DNA of 64,000 nucleotides from Curtobacterium guangdongense (GTDB lineage: Bacteria; Actinomycetota; Actinomycetes; Actinomycetales; Microbacteriaceae), in the NCBI RefSeq assembly GCF_049341845.1, contig NZ_JBMPIT010000001.1:439709-503708 (forward strand), written 5' to 3'. Positions 9,071 to 16,579 of the stretch are shown here, one piece after another. The notes beneath the pieces were generated by a model that saw only the letters and a list, made by a program, of their open reading frames with translations, had not been told where the DNA came from and made no database searches. Within the stretch, counting starts at the first letter, position 1; each line of letters begins with the position of its first letter. The translations under genes were made by a program, and so were the position numbers.

Positions 9071-9781
9071 ATGTCCTCCGATGCCCGGCCCGCCCGCCCC
9101 GGCAGACCGCGAGTCGTCCCGGACACGGCGTCCGAGATGAGCCCCCGCGACCAGATCCTCGACGCCGCCGCGGCCCTGTTCGTCGAGAACGGCTTCAGTG
9201 CCACCTCGACCCGGGCGATCGCCGAGCGCGTCGGCATCCGGCAGGCATCGCTGTACTACCACTTCGCCGGCAAGGACGAGGTGCTCGTCGAGCTGCTCAC
9301 CACGTCCGTTCGCCCGAGCCTCGAGGTGGTGCGGAGCCTCGAAGAACGCGTCGCCGGCGCGGTGTCCGCCGCAGGAGCACTCGCCGCCCTCGTCCTCATC
9401 GACATCGAGACCCTCTCCCGCACGCCCCACAACATCGGCACGCTCTACCTGCTGCCAGAGGTGCAGGGTGACCGCTACGAGGGCTTCCGCGCCGACCGGC
9501 AGGAACTGCAGGACGCGTACGGCAGGCTCGGCACACTGGCGGCGACCGAGGACGTCCGGAACACCGTCCCGCCCGAGCTCCTGGGTGGTGTCCTCATCCA
9601 GCTCGCCGAGACGGTCATCCAACTGCGGCGTACCGGCGACGTCGACGAGCAGCAGCGTGAGGCGATCACGGGCACGTGCCTGCGCGCGTGCGGGCTCGGC
9701 GCGGACGCCGTCGGCGAAGCGCGACGGGAGGCCGACGCGCTGCTCGCTGCCGATTCCGCTTCCGCTTCCGCTTCCGTCTGA
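9071..9781 (+). CDS. TetR-family repressor, likely regulator of the upstream operon
   Basis: 236 residues. A TetR helix-turn-helix lies at about residues 25-75: RDQILDAAAALFVENGFSA, then TRAIAERVGIRQASLYYHF with the family-typical YYHF end, followed by a helical ligand domain. It is separated by only 23 bp from allophanate hydrolase and probably co-transcribed, so it may autoregulate through the palindromes at 246-272 or 400-419. The ATG is preceded by a GGATGGGGG purine run. An upstream GTG in frame is possible but would overlap the atzF end. The C-terminus has an Ala/Ser repeat tail. Confidence 0.88.
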   Translation: MSSDARPARPGRPRVVPDTASEMSPRDQILDAAAALFVENGFSATSTRAIAERVGIRQASLYYHFAGKDEVLVELLTTSVRPSLEVVRSLEERVAGAVSAAGALAALVLIDIETLSRTPHNIGTLYLLPEVQGDRYEGFRADRQELQDAYGRLGTLAATEDVRNTVPPELLGGVLIQLAETVIQLRRTGDVDEQQREAITGTCLRACGLGADAVGEARREADALLAADSASASASV

Positions 9782-9882
9782 GCGCACGGGCAGTCCGTCC
9801 CGCTGTCGAAGCAGTCGCCGGTCGACGTCGTGCTGCTGGTGCGCATCCGCGAAGCGCCAGGCGCAGGGCGTTGACTACGCCC

Positions 9883-10308
9883 ATGATCACCAAGAGCACG
9901 ATCCACGAGATCGAGAACGCGACCCTCAGGGACAGGGACGGCGCATCGGTCGGCAAGGTCGCCCAGGTGTTCGCCTCCGACTCGGACGGCAGCGCTGCGT
10001 TCGTCAGCGTCGCGACCGGGCTCTTCGGGGGTCACACCACGCTCGTCCCGGTCGAGGACGCCACGTTCGACGGCTCGGACCTGCACGTCGGGTACACGAA
10101 GAGTGCGATCAAGGGCGCGCCCTCCCCCGGGGCCGGGAACACGCTGTCCCTCGCCGAGGAGAACGCCGTCCGCAAGCACTTCGGGCTGTCCCCCGCAGGC
10201 AAGGCGACCGGAGACATGGGCGATCCACACGAGAACCTCGACCAGGCCGGGACCGGCCCGGCGGGCGCGGACGACACCGAGGGCGCGGGGACGACACCGC
10301 CGGCGTGA
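9883..10308 (+). CDS. PRC-barrel-like stress protein
   Basis: 141 residues. Residues 1-75 read as a PRC-barrel (ATLRDRDGASVGKVAQVFASD, then VSVATGLFGGHTTLVPVEDA), the small beta barrel found in DUF2382-type proteins of actinobacteria. The rest is a Gly/Ala/Asp-rich tail with AVRKHFGL in the middle; the usual DUF2382 C-terminal domain is absent. The ATG at 9883 begins at the domain edge. No convincing ribosome site is visible. Function is unknown; relatives are often stress-induced. Confidence 0.75.
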   Translation: MITKSTIHEIENATLRDRDGASVGKVAQVFASDSDGSAAFVSVATGLFGGHTTLVPVEDATFDGSDLHVGYTKSAIKGAPSPGAGNTLSLAEENAVRKHFGLSPAGKATGDMGDPHENLDQAGTGPAGADDTEGAGTTPPA

Positions 10309-10386
10309 GCAGGGCCGCCTGCCTGACTCCAGAACCGGCCTGGAGGCTCGACTCGACTCCGCGGGGCGGCCGCGTTGGTCGCGTGG

Positions 10387-11229
10387 TCACCCGTCGCGCG
10401 TGCGCCGCACCTCCTGCTCGACGAGCGTCGCGGCGATCCGATCGGCCGCCCCCGGGACCTTCGCGAGCGCGTGGACCACGGCGGTGACACCGCCCGCACT
10501 GGCGATCACCGCTCCCGCAGTTCGAACCTCACCGTTGATCCAGACGGACCCTCCCGAGCGCTGCCAACTCACGGTGCGAGAACGTGAAGCACCTGGTTGG
10601 AGCGCCCAGTCGGCGTAGCGACAGAGGTCGTCGAACGTCGACCACACGCCACCTGCCGCCGCGAACGACGACGCTCCGAGTGCCCACGGCCGGATCGCAC
10701 AGCCGAGGAGCCTCGGCATGACGCGCTCCGACGGATCGGGCACGAGCGCGGCCGAGGTGATGCCCGCCGGTTGCAGGACGTGTTCCCGCACCGCGGCGAG
10801 CCAGTCCCCGTGCACCTCGTCGAGGACGGCGCCCAGGAGCGCGTAGCCGAGGTTCGAGTACACGTACTGCCCACGCGGCGAGACCGGGAGCGCGGCTGCC
10901 AGGTCCAGCGGAACACCGACGGCCGAGCGGTACGGATCGCGGAAGAGACTGTCCCGGATCGTGGCCGGTACCCGAGGCAGTCCGGAGGTGTGGTGGACGA
11001 GATCGGCGATGGTCATCGCGGCATCGGGCACACCGGGGAGGTAGTAGGCGACCGGTCGCTCGACCTCGAGGGTGATCACAGCCGTCGTCCCGACGAGCCC
11101 TTTCGTGATGCTGCCCCACTCGAGCGACGATGCTCCAGCGTACGGCCCTCGGGGTCCTCGGACCGTTCGCCAGCCGCCGACTGTCCGGAGACTCGCTCTC
11201 CACCGGCCGCCGGAAATTCTGCCGCTCAC
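10387..11229 (-). CDS. Serine hydrolase of the beta-lactamase/DD-peptidase superfamily
   Basis: 280 residues from GTG 11229. It carries SITK (Ser40, Lys43) and YSN (124-126), the first two catalytic motifs of penicillin-binding serine hydrolases, plus the family hallmark DLVHHTSGLP. No signal peptide is visible, so it may be cytoplasmic or use a different start. The segment between SITK and HTSGLP is a few residues shorter than usual. Its start codon lies eight bases after TACCGT, a -10-like box, suggesting a leaderless transcript that overlaps the promoter of the divergent SdpI-like gene. Confidence 0.75.
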   Translation of the reverse strand: MSGRISGGRWRASLRTVGGWRTVRGPRGPYAGASSLEWGSITKGLVGTTAVITLEVERPVAYYLPGVPDAAMTIADLVHHTSGLPRVPATIRDSLFRDPYRSAVGVPLDLAAALPVSPRGQYVYSNLGYALLGAVLDEVHGDWLAAVREHVLQPAGITSAALVPDPSERVMPRLLGCAIRPWALGASSFAAAGGVWSTFDDLCRYADWALQPGASRSRTVSWQRSGGSVWINGEVRTAGAVIASAGGVTAVVHALAKVPGAADRIAATLVEQEVRRTRDG

Positions 11230-11236
11230 ATTCCAG

Positions 11237-11243
11237 TACGGTA
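11237..11243. promoter_or_regulatory. Overlapping divergent -10 boxes for two leaderless genes
   Basis: TACGGT (11237-11242, rightward) is six bases before GTG 11249. On the opposite strand TACCGT (complement of 11238-11243) is eight bases before GTG 11229. The two hexamers share five base pairs, so the two promoters cannot be occupied at once. Confidence 0.45.
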
Positions 11244-11248
11244 GCGTC

Positions 11249-11641
11249 GTGGCAGTGTCGGGAGCAATGGTGTTCGCCCTGTTGGCCGAGATCGGCGCGG
11301 CGGTCGTCGTGGCCTTGGTGACGTGGCGAGCCGCTGTCGGATCTCTGAACCGGAATCCGATCGCCGGCGTCCGAACCAGGATCACGATGTCCAGCGACCG
11401 GGCCTGGCGGGTGGGGCATCAGGCCGCGCTGCGTCCGACGCTGATCTCCGGGGCGATCACCGTCGTCTGGTGCACAGTGAGCATCCTCATCGCCCCGCTT
11501 CGGACGCCGTCGTCGGTGATCGTCGCCTCGGTCCTGCTCGTGGGCGGAGCTCTCCTGTCCACCTCAGTGGCACACAGGGCCGTGCACCACGCATCGGGCG
11601 ACGAGGTCGACACGCCTCAGCCACCGCGCCGCGATGTGTGA
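11249..11641 (+). CDS. SdpI-like small membrane protein
   Basis: 130 residues with three hydrophobic segments. After the first helix comes NRNPIAGVRTRITMSSDRAW, which matches the conserved cytoplasmic signature of the SdpI/YhfL family (NxxxGxRT...S...AW). SdpI confers immunity to the SDP toxin in Bacillus; the role of actinobacterial members is not established. GTG 11249 is chosen because TACGGT lies six bases upstream with no ribosome site, the leaderless layout. ATG 11267 is an alternative. Confidence 0.72.
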   Translation: MAVSGAMVFALLAEIGAAVVVALVTWRAAVGSLNRNPIAGVRTRITMSSDRAWRVGHQAALRPTLISGAITVVWCTVSILIAPLRTPSSVIVASVLLVGGALLSTSVAHRAVHHASGDEVDTPQPPRRDV

Positions 11642-11715
11642 TCGCTGAGCGCCGGAAGCGGGGCGGCCGGGAAGATGGACAGGACCACGCGGACGCGTCG
11701 GTCGGAGAGGGCACC

Positions 11716-12144
11716 GTGACGGACACCACCAGCAACGCCGGGCTGCAGGCGATGATCGACCGCGCCGGGCAGATCACCGCCGACGAGGCAGAGGCGCTCG
11801 ACATCACGTGGAAGGCCGACGAGGGGATCTTGCTGCCGGAACCGAGCGCGTCGCTCGCGATCCAGGGAGGCGCCGACGGACGGATGGTCACGAACGCCGA
11901 CCTCGTCGCCGCGTGGCAGCACGCGCTCGAGGCCGCTGGTGCAGCGGGACGCGTCGAGGAGATCGAGGCCGCGCAGGAGGCCGGGCGCGCGGTGCGGCAC
12001 TCGGACGCGCACTTGCGAGACCGCGCCGGCGCCGAGGAAGCCGTGCGGTCCGCGGTGCTCGCGACCGGGATGCGCGACCTCGTCTCCGACGATGAATTCG
12101 CCACGCTCACGGCGGCCTGGCGGAAGGTGCTCGGCGAGGTCTGA
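11716..12144 (+). CDS. Hypothetical helical protein
   Basis: 142 residues, acidic and Ala-rich, predicted mostly helical, with no family recognised. Strong third-position GC and a clear GGAGAGG five bases before the GTG start support that it is expressed. It lies 74 bp after the SdpI-like gene on the same strand. No membrane segment, signal peptide or metal motif is visible. Confidence 0.65.
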   Translation: MTDTTSNAGLQAMIDRAGQITADEAEALDITWKADEGILLPEPSASLAIQGGADGRMVTNADLVAAWQHALEAAGAAGRVEEIEAAQEAGRAVRHSDAHLRDRAGAEEAVRSAVLATGMRDLVSDDEFATLTAAWRKVLGEV

Positions 12145-12197
12145 CGACCCGAGGCGTCGTGACGTATGCCGCGTCGCGCCACCGATACCTTCGATGG

Positions 12198-12785
12198 ATG
12201 GATGACATCAGCTGGAGTTCCGGGACATGGACGAACGCGCCCGTCGAAGCCCTGACAGCGGACGACGGATTGCGTGTCACAGCCGTCGAGGGCAGTGACG
12301 CCTGGCGGCTCACCTCGTACGGGTTCGTGCACGACACCGAACACGCGCTCCTCGCACCGTTCCCGAACGGCACCGCCATGGAGGTGACGTTCCGGTTGGA
12401 CTTCACCGACCAGTTCGACCAGGCAGGCATCTTCGTCTCCGTCGACGAGGAGACCTGGATCAAAGCCGGCGTCGAGCGGAGCGACGGTGAGAACAGCCTC
12501 GGAGCAGTCGTCACGCGTGTCTTCTCCGACTGGTCACTCTCCCCGGTCCCGGACTGGCACGGCAAACTCGTCACCATCCGCGCCAGCCGGTCCGGCAACG
12601 CCCTCACGGTGCGCGCACGCGTCGACGGCGGCGACTGGCGCTTGGTTCGCGTCGCACCGCTGGACGAAGAGGCGACCGTGACGGCTGGACCGATGTGCTG
12701 TGCGCCGTCACGCTCAGGCTTCCAGGTGCACTTCACGGCCTGGCGGACCGGCGCCGCCGACGGCAGTCTGCACCCAGACGAATAG
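12198..12785 (+). CDS. DUF1349 concanavalin-like beta-sandwich protein
   Basis: 195 residues of almost continuous beta-strand pattern. DDISWSSGTWTNAP at the start, GLRVTA, FRLDFTDQFDQAGIFVSVDE and WIKAGVE, then a late CC pair, match the DUF1349 family, a single lectin/glucanase-like sandwich found as stand-alone proteins in many bacteria, with uncertain sugar-related function. The ATG at 12198 is six bases after TACCTT, consistent with a leaderless transcript; an in-frame upstream extension would not match the family. Confidence 0.8.
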   Translation: MDDISWSSGTWTNAPVEALTADDGLRVTAVEGSDAWRLTSYGFVHDTEHALLAPFPNGTAMEVTFRLDFTDQFDQAGIFVSVDEETWIKAGVERSDGENSLGAVVTRVFSDWSLSPVPDWHGKLVTIRASRSGNALTVRARVDGGDWRLVRVAPLDEEATVTAGPMCCAPSRSGFQVHFTAWRTGAADGSLHPDE

Positions 12786-12812
12786 GGCGGAACCCGCAAA
12801 CTGTTGCAATTC

Positions 12813-12828
12813 TGGCAAGTGTGTGCCA
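12813..12828. promoter_or_regulatory. Small palindrome upstream of the membrane-protein/regulator pair
   Basis: TGGCA (12813-12817) and TGCCA (12824-12828) are inverted copies across six bases, 26 bp before the ATG of the next gene and flanked by TTGC/GCAA. It is a plausible site for the winged-helix regulator encoded by the second gene. Confidence 0.3.
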
Positions 12829-12853
12829 AGTTGGAACCCAGGAGGGGAACATC

Positions 12854-13285
12854 ATGGACAACCAGCACAGCATCAGCCCGACAGAGGCACGAACGCTTCT
12901 CGACACCGCCGATCGCCTCAGTCGACGAGCGCACGAGTCCACCCGATGGCCGTACGTGGCCTTCATCCTCGCGCTCGGCATGGTGACCGCGTTCGGAGCC
13001 CTCGGCATGGGACTCACGACCGGTTCCGCATTCGGCCTCACCTACGTCGGCACACTCGCCGCTTTCTTCGCGCTGATCATCTTCTTCGCGGTCTCCATCC
13101 GGGGGCGAGCGGCCTTCGCGCGGAGCCGCCGATGGACCATCTACATCGCGAGCTGGTTCGTCACCTACGGCGCTGCGATCGCCGTCGTCGCCTGGGTGCA
13201 CGGGTCGGTGCTGTGGTCCGGGATCACGTCCGGAGCGATCCTGGTGGTCACGATGGCCTGCGCGTCCTACGAGGCACGACGATGA
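12854..13285 (+). CDS. Four-helix membrane protein paired with a winged-helix regulator
   Basis: 143 residues. A soluble N-terminus (about 30 residues) is followed by four hydrophobic helices at roughly 33-52, 60-80, 98-116 and 120-138. GGAGG lies eight bases before the ATG. The stop overlaps the start of the next gene (ATGA). Two-gene units of an uncharacterised small membrane protein plus a compact DNA-binding protein are common in actinobacteria; the family is not named here. Confidence 0.75.
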   Translation: MDNQHSISPTEARTLLDTADRLSRRAHESTRWPYVAFILALGMVTAFGALGMGLTTGSAFGLTYVGTLAAFFALIIFFAVSIRGRAAFARSRRWTIYIASWFVTYGAAIAVVAWVHGSVLWSGITSGAILVVTMACASYEARR

Positions 13286-13599
13286 CGACGACGAACCACG
13301 TGCCTGTTCATCCCCGGCACCGGCTTGACGGCCACCTGCAGAACCCGGTGCGCTTCTCGATCATGGCCGCACTCGACCGTGCAACCACTCTGGGGTTCCG
13401 CGAAGTCCGAGACGCCATCGAGGTCACGGACTCGGCGCTGAGCAAGCAGGTCGCACTCCTCGAAACGGCGGGGTACGTCTCCGTCGGGAAGGCGTTCGCG
13501 GGGAAGACGCCGCGAACCTCGCTCACCCTCACACGCGAGGGCCGAACTGCATGGCGCGCTCACCTCGCAGCGCTCCGGGAGATCGCCGGTCCGTCCTGA
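13282..13599 (+). CDS. Winged-helix transcriptional regulator (ArsR/MarR-like)
   Basis: 105 residues, essentially one winged-helix domain: LQNPVRFSIMAALD, then FREVRDAIEVTDSALSKQVALLE as the recognition helix region, and a wing around KTPRTSLTLTREG. This is the short single-domain regulator class seen next to small membrane proteins. It overlaps the preceding gene by four bases, so it is translated with it and probably represses the pair. No metal-binding cysteines are present. Confidence 0.85.
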   Translation: MTTTNHVPVHPRHRLDGHLQNPVRFSIMAALDRATTLGFREVRDAIEVTDSALSKQVALLETAGYVSVGKAFAGKTPRTSLTLTREGRTAWRAHLAALREIAGPS

Positions 13600-13717
13600 C
13601 CCGCTCGGCCCTCGCCGCCGTGTCGCGCTCAGCGATCGCCCATCGGGCGCTTGACCGTCGCGAGAGCGTCGGCTCCCATCGCTTCGACTCCGCGCCACCG
13701 GCCCCTCACGCTCCGTG

Positions 13718-14773
13718 TCAGGGCTGGTCGTCCACCGGCGTCACCTGCACGGTGACCGAGTCGATGACAGTGCCGGCCGGGATGCTGCCGATCGGCCGGG
13801 TCTGGATGCTTCGTTCGCCGATGTAGGCGCCGTCGGCTGGGTCGATGATAACGTCGTGCTGCTCGGTCGCGCTCCAGTGTGGAAGGCCGATGGCAGTGCC
13901 GCGCCGGCCGTCGAGCGAGACCTGTTCCTCGGTGACCACGACGTCGGGCAGGGTCGCCAGCGCCTCGTACATCGTCGCGCGGAGGTCGGCGGGCACGAGC
14001 CCCGTCCGGAGCAGCCCGCTGATCGTGTCGAAGACGTGCAACTCGTCGGTCGTGTCCGCCGCTCGGGGAGCGGCCTCGATGCGTCGGACGAGGGCGTCCG
14101 GGTCACGGGGCAGGTCGGCGATCTCGGACGCCCCGAGCGTGCCGGCCTGTGCGCCGCCGAGCTCGCCGACCGCGAAGTCGCCGCCGGCGCCCCGTTCCCG
14201 CACCGGGGCGGAAGGCTCTGTGGCGCCGTCGTCGGACGCGGCCTCACGTGCCGCAGCACCCCCGAAGAACTTCGTCGGTGCCTCGGAGCGGATCTCGCGG
14301 ACCCAGGGACCTGAGACGTCGACGGGGACCCATGTGGTGGTCGTCGTCGGTTCCAGGTAGCCCTCGTCGTAGTGCTCGCCATCGGACGTCGCGTAGACCA
14401 TCGACAGTTCCGACTCGACCACCTTCGTGAACGCGCCGACCGGTGCCCGGTCGGCGGCCGCGGCAGCGGCCGCCTTGTGCAGCGTCGCTGCTGCGGCCGA
14501 CTCGGGCGATCCCCAGTGCGTCACCCCGACACCCGTGGCGACCAACCCACCGGCCACGACCAGCGCTGCTCCGGTCAGCAGGACGGGTCGCGAACGACGC
14601 ACCCACCGGACGGGAGGCGCGGTGCGGACCGGTGCCGCGCCTCCCGTCCGGACGGTGGTCGCCATGGCGGCCGTATCGAACCGGACGCGGGCGCGGGCGA
14701 GCGACGCGTCGACCGCCTCTGGCGGCACGTCGCGTCGCAGCAGGCGGAGCGGAGTGAAGTCGTCGTCAGACAT
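13718..14773 (-). CDS. Membrane-anchored CU044_5270-type protein, partner of the ECF sigma factor
   Basis: 351 residues: an N-terminal cytoplasmic part of about 60 residues (DDDFTPLRLLRRDVPPE), one membrane helix at about 64-86, and a long extracytoplasmic domain ending in DGAYIGERSIQTRP and VTVQVTPVDDQP. This layout matches actinobacterial CU044_5270 proteins, which regularly follow ECF sigma genes and may act as regulators or sensors. No HxxxCxxC anti-sigma zinc motif is present. The start overlaps the sigma stop by eight bases. Confidence 0.75.
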   Translation of the reverse strand: MSDDDFTPLRLLRRDVPPEAVDASLARARVRFDTAAMATTVRTGGAAPVRTAPPVRWVRRSRPVLLTGAALVVAGGLVATGVGVTHWGSPESAAAATLHKAAAAAAADRAPVGAFTKVVESELSMVYATSDGEHYDEGYLEPTTTTTWVPVDVSGPWVREIRSEAPTKFFGGAAAREAASDDGATEPSAPVRERGAGGDFAVGELGGAQAGTLGASEIADLPRDPDALVRRIEAAPRAADTTDELHVFDTISGLLRTGLVPADLRATMYEALATLPDVVVTEEQVSLDGRRGTAIGLPHWSATEQHDVIIDPADGAYIGERSIQTRPIGSIPAGTVIDSVTVQVTPVDDQP

Positions 14774-15347
14774 GGAGTGGTCCGTTCAGGGAGTCGGTTG
14801 TGCCGGGCACGGCGCGAAGGGCCGTTCGGGCACGGTTCAGTCGGGAGCGGACAGTGCCGACGGGGACGCCGGTCGCCTCCGCGATCTGCTCGTAGGTGAG
14901 CTCCGCCCACGCGTGCAGCAGCACGGTCTCGCGGACCGCCGGACGCATCCGGTCGAGTTCACGGACGACGGTCCGCACGGCGCGCTCGGTGTCGAGACGA
15001 TCTCCGGCGTCGTCCTCGAGCCGCTCGGGCACGGCGACGCGGGACATGGCACGGTCCGCCCGCCGCTGGGAGCGCCAGTGCCGACGGAGCAGGTTCGACG
15101 CGATGCCGAACAGCCACGGCAGCGGGTCCTGCCGGTCTGGGTCGAACGAGTCCCACCGGACGAGGGCGGTCACGAACGTCTCGCCGAGAATGTCCTCGGC
15201 GCTCTGCAGGTCGGTTCGGCGCGCGAGGTACAGCAGGATGCGGCGGCCGTGCTCGTCGAACTGGCGACCGAGCTCGGCTGCGGCTCCTGGTGGTGGATGG
15301 CTACTGGGCACGACTGGTATTGCCCGATCCTGCCGGAAGAGTTCCAT
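14766..15347 (-). CDS. ECF RNA polymerase sigma factor
   Basis: 193 residues. Region 2 is seen in AEDILGETFVTALVRWDSF and PLPWLFGIASNLLRRHWR, and region 4 in VRETVLLHAWAELTYEQIAE, VPVGTVRSRLNRAR. It directs RNA polymerase to a dedicated promoter set. The ATG at 15347 is the first in-frame start close to region 2; a GTG about 36 bases downstream is an alternative. TTGACT on the same strand 36-41 bases upstream may be its -35. It is co-transcribed with the membrane protein that follows. Confidence 0.88.
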   Translation of the reverse strand: MELFRQDRAIPVVPSSHPPPGAAAELGRQFDEHGRRILLYLARRTDLQSAEDILGETFVTALVRWDSFDPDRQDPLPWLFGIASNLLRRHWRSQRRADRAMSRVAVPERLEDDAGDRLDTERAVRTVVRELDRMRPAVRETVLLHAWAELTYEQIAEATGVPVGTVRSRLNRARTALRAVPGTTDSLNGPLHV

Positions 15348-15439
15348 CCTCGTCGAGACTTGCCGCGTCACTGTTGCGCGCGAGTCAACTTGAGCCTCGA
15401 GCGCGTCTCGACAGCCGATCCGCTGCTGAGACTTCCTCC

Positions 15440-15610
15440 TCAGCGCGCAGACTTGCGGCGGTACACGGTGGTGAGAACGATGCACACGAGTCCGACGAGC
15501 ACGAGCGGAATACCGAAGACCAGCGACCCACCGCTGCCGTTCACGATGAGAACGACACCACACACGAGGAACGCGACGCCGGCGACCGCGAACAGCCACA
15601 AATTCTTCAT
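15440..15610 (-). CDS. 56-residue two-helix membrane protein, leaderless
   Basis: The protein begins MKNLWLFAVAGVAFLVC, turns at VNGSGGS, has a second helix LVFGIPLVLVGLVCIVL and ends in basic YRRKSAR, so it is a hairpin membrane protein with its C-terminus probably cytoplasmic. TAGCTT lies exactly six bases before the ATG and there is no ribosome site, matching the leaderless pattern of its neighbours. It is divergent from the 83-residue membrane protein. Function unknown. Confidence 0.65.
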   Translation of the reverse strand: MKNLWLFAVAGVAFLVCGVVLIVNGSGGSLVFGIPLVLVGLVCIVLTTVYRRKSAR

Positions 15611-15686
15611 TGGCGGAAGCTACCGACCGTTAGTGAACACTTTGTCCCAATGGCTGATGGCTGCCTACGCTACGTACCCTCCAGTC

Positions 15687-15938
15687 ATGCGCACTCCAAG
15701 AGAGACCTTCGGCCTCGAAGGAACGGGGCGATCGTGGACTCAGGTGCTACTTGACGTGCTGAGTGGAACTTTCGTCCTGACCGGCATCGCTGTGATCGTC
15801 GGCAACGCGTCGTCCGGTGACTCGACCGCAATCTGGATCGGGGTCGGACTGATCCTGATGGGGGCCGTCTGCTGGGGCGCCACCATCTTGTTGGCCGTTC
15901 GAGCAGCGAAACGCGGAACGCGCAACCCGCCTCGATAG
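15687..15938 (+). CDS. 83-residue membrane protein, leaderless
   Basis: Two hydrophobic segments at about residues 22-38 and 48-70, with a short polar N-terminus and a basic tail (RAAKRGTRNPPR). TACCCT lies six bases before the ATG, the leaderless arrangement. It is divergent from the 56-residue protein and similar to it in plan, so the two may be distant relatives. Function unknown. Confidence 0.6.
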   Translation: MRTPRETFGLEGTGRSWTQVLLDVLSGTFVLTGIAVIVGNASSGDSTAIWIGVGLILMGAVCWGATILLAVRAAKRGTRNPPR

Positions 15939-15983
15939 CCGATCGGCTACCGAGACGCGCTGCGCAACTCCTACGCTTACGGC

Positions 15984-16496
15984 ATGGCAGGGTGCATCCG
16001 CTTCGCTCAGGAGAGGGATTCGCACGCGATCGAGCGGATTGAGAACGACGCCGACCAGCTGCTCATCGATCACCTTCATCCCGACGCTTGGCCCGCAGCT
16101 CCCACCGGGATCGCGCGACTTTCTGAGCCTGGCTTCCTGCTGATCGTCGACGTTGACGGTGAGGTCGGCGGCTTCGTTCACGTCTTGGAGACGGGCGGCA
16201 TCTGTCACCTCGAGCAGCTGTCTGTAGACCCGCTGCAGTCGCGGCAGGGTCTGGGTCGAGCGCTTGTCGAAGCTGCGAAGGATCACGCACGCCAGCGGGG
16301 GTACAGGCACATTTCCCTTCGCACGTATGCGGACGTGCCATGGAACGCCCCGTTCTACGCATCGGCTGGCTTCATCAAGGAAGAACCAGCCACGCCGTTT
16401 CACCAGTCACTGCTCGTGATCGAGGCCAAGCACGGCCTCGACCGATACGGGCGACGGATACAGATGAGTGCGCGGCTGTCGCGGCCGCGTCCGTAG
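15984..16496 (+). CDS. GNAT-family N-acetyltransferase
   Basis: 170 residues. The acetyl-CoA site is visible as LEQLSVDPLQSRQGLGRALV (Q/RxxGxG/A type) near residue 85, followed by helix EAAKDHARQRGY, strand HISLRTY and WNAPFYASAGF, the typical beta5-alpha4 end of GNAT enzymes. It transfers an acetyl group to an unknown small molecule or peptide. TACGCT sits six bases before the ATG, suggesting leaderless expression. The last 15 residues are a basic tail. Confidence 0.85.
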   Translation: MAGCIRFAQERDSHAIERIENDADQLLIDHLHPDAWPAAPTGIARLSEPGFLLIVDVDGEVGGFVHVLETGGICHLEQLSVDPLQSRQGLGRALVEAAKDHARQRGYRHISLRTYADVPWNAPFYASAGFIKEEPATPFHQSLLVIEAKHGLDRYGRRIQMSARLSRPRP

Positions 16497-16579
16497 GACG
16501 ATGGCACAGCGGACAGATGCCGCTTGACCTCCAGTGCACTTGAAGTCGTATCGTGCCGTCGACGTGGAGGAGCAGCATC

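Noticed and set aside
15348..15599. N-terminal extension of the ECF sigma factor
   Set aside because: The extension is Arg-rich, overlaps the 56-residue membrane protein and does not resemble sigma region 1.
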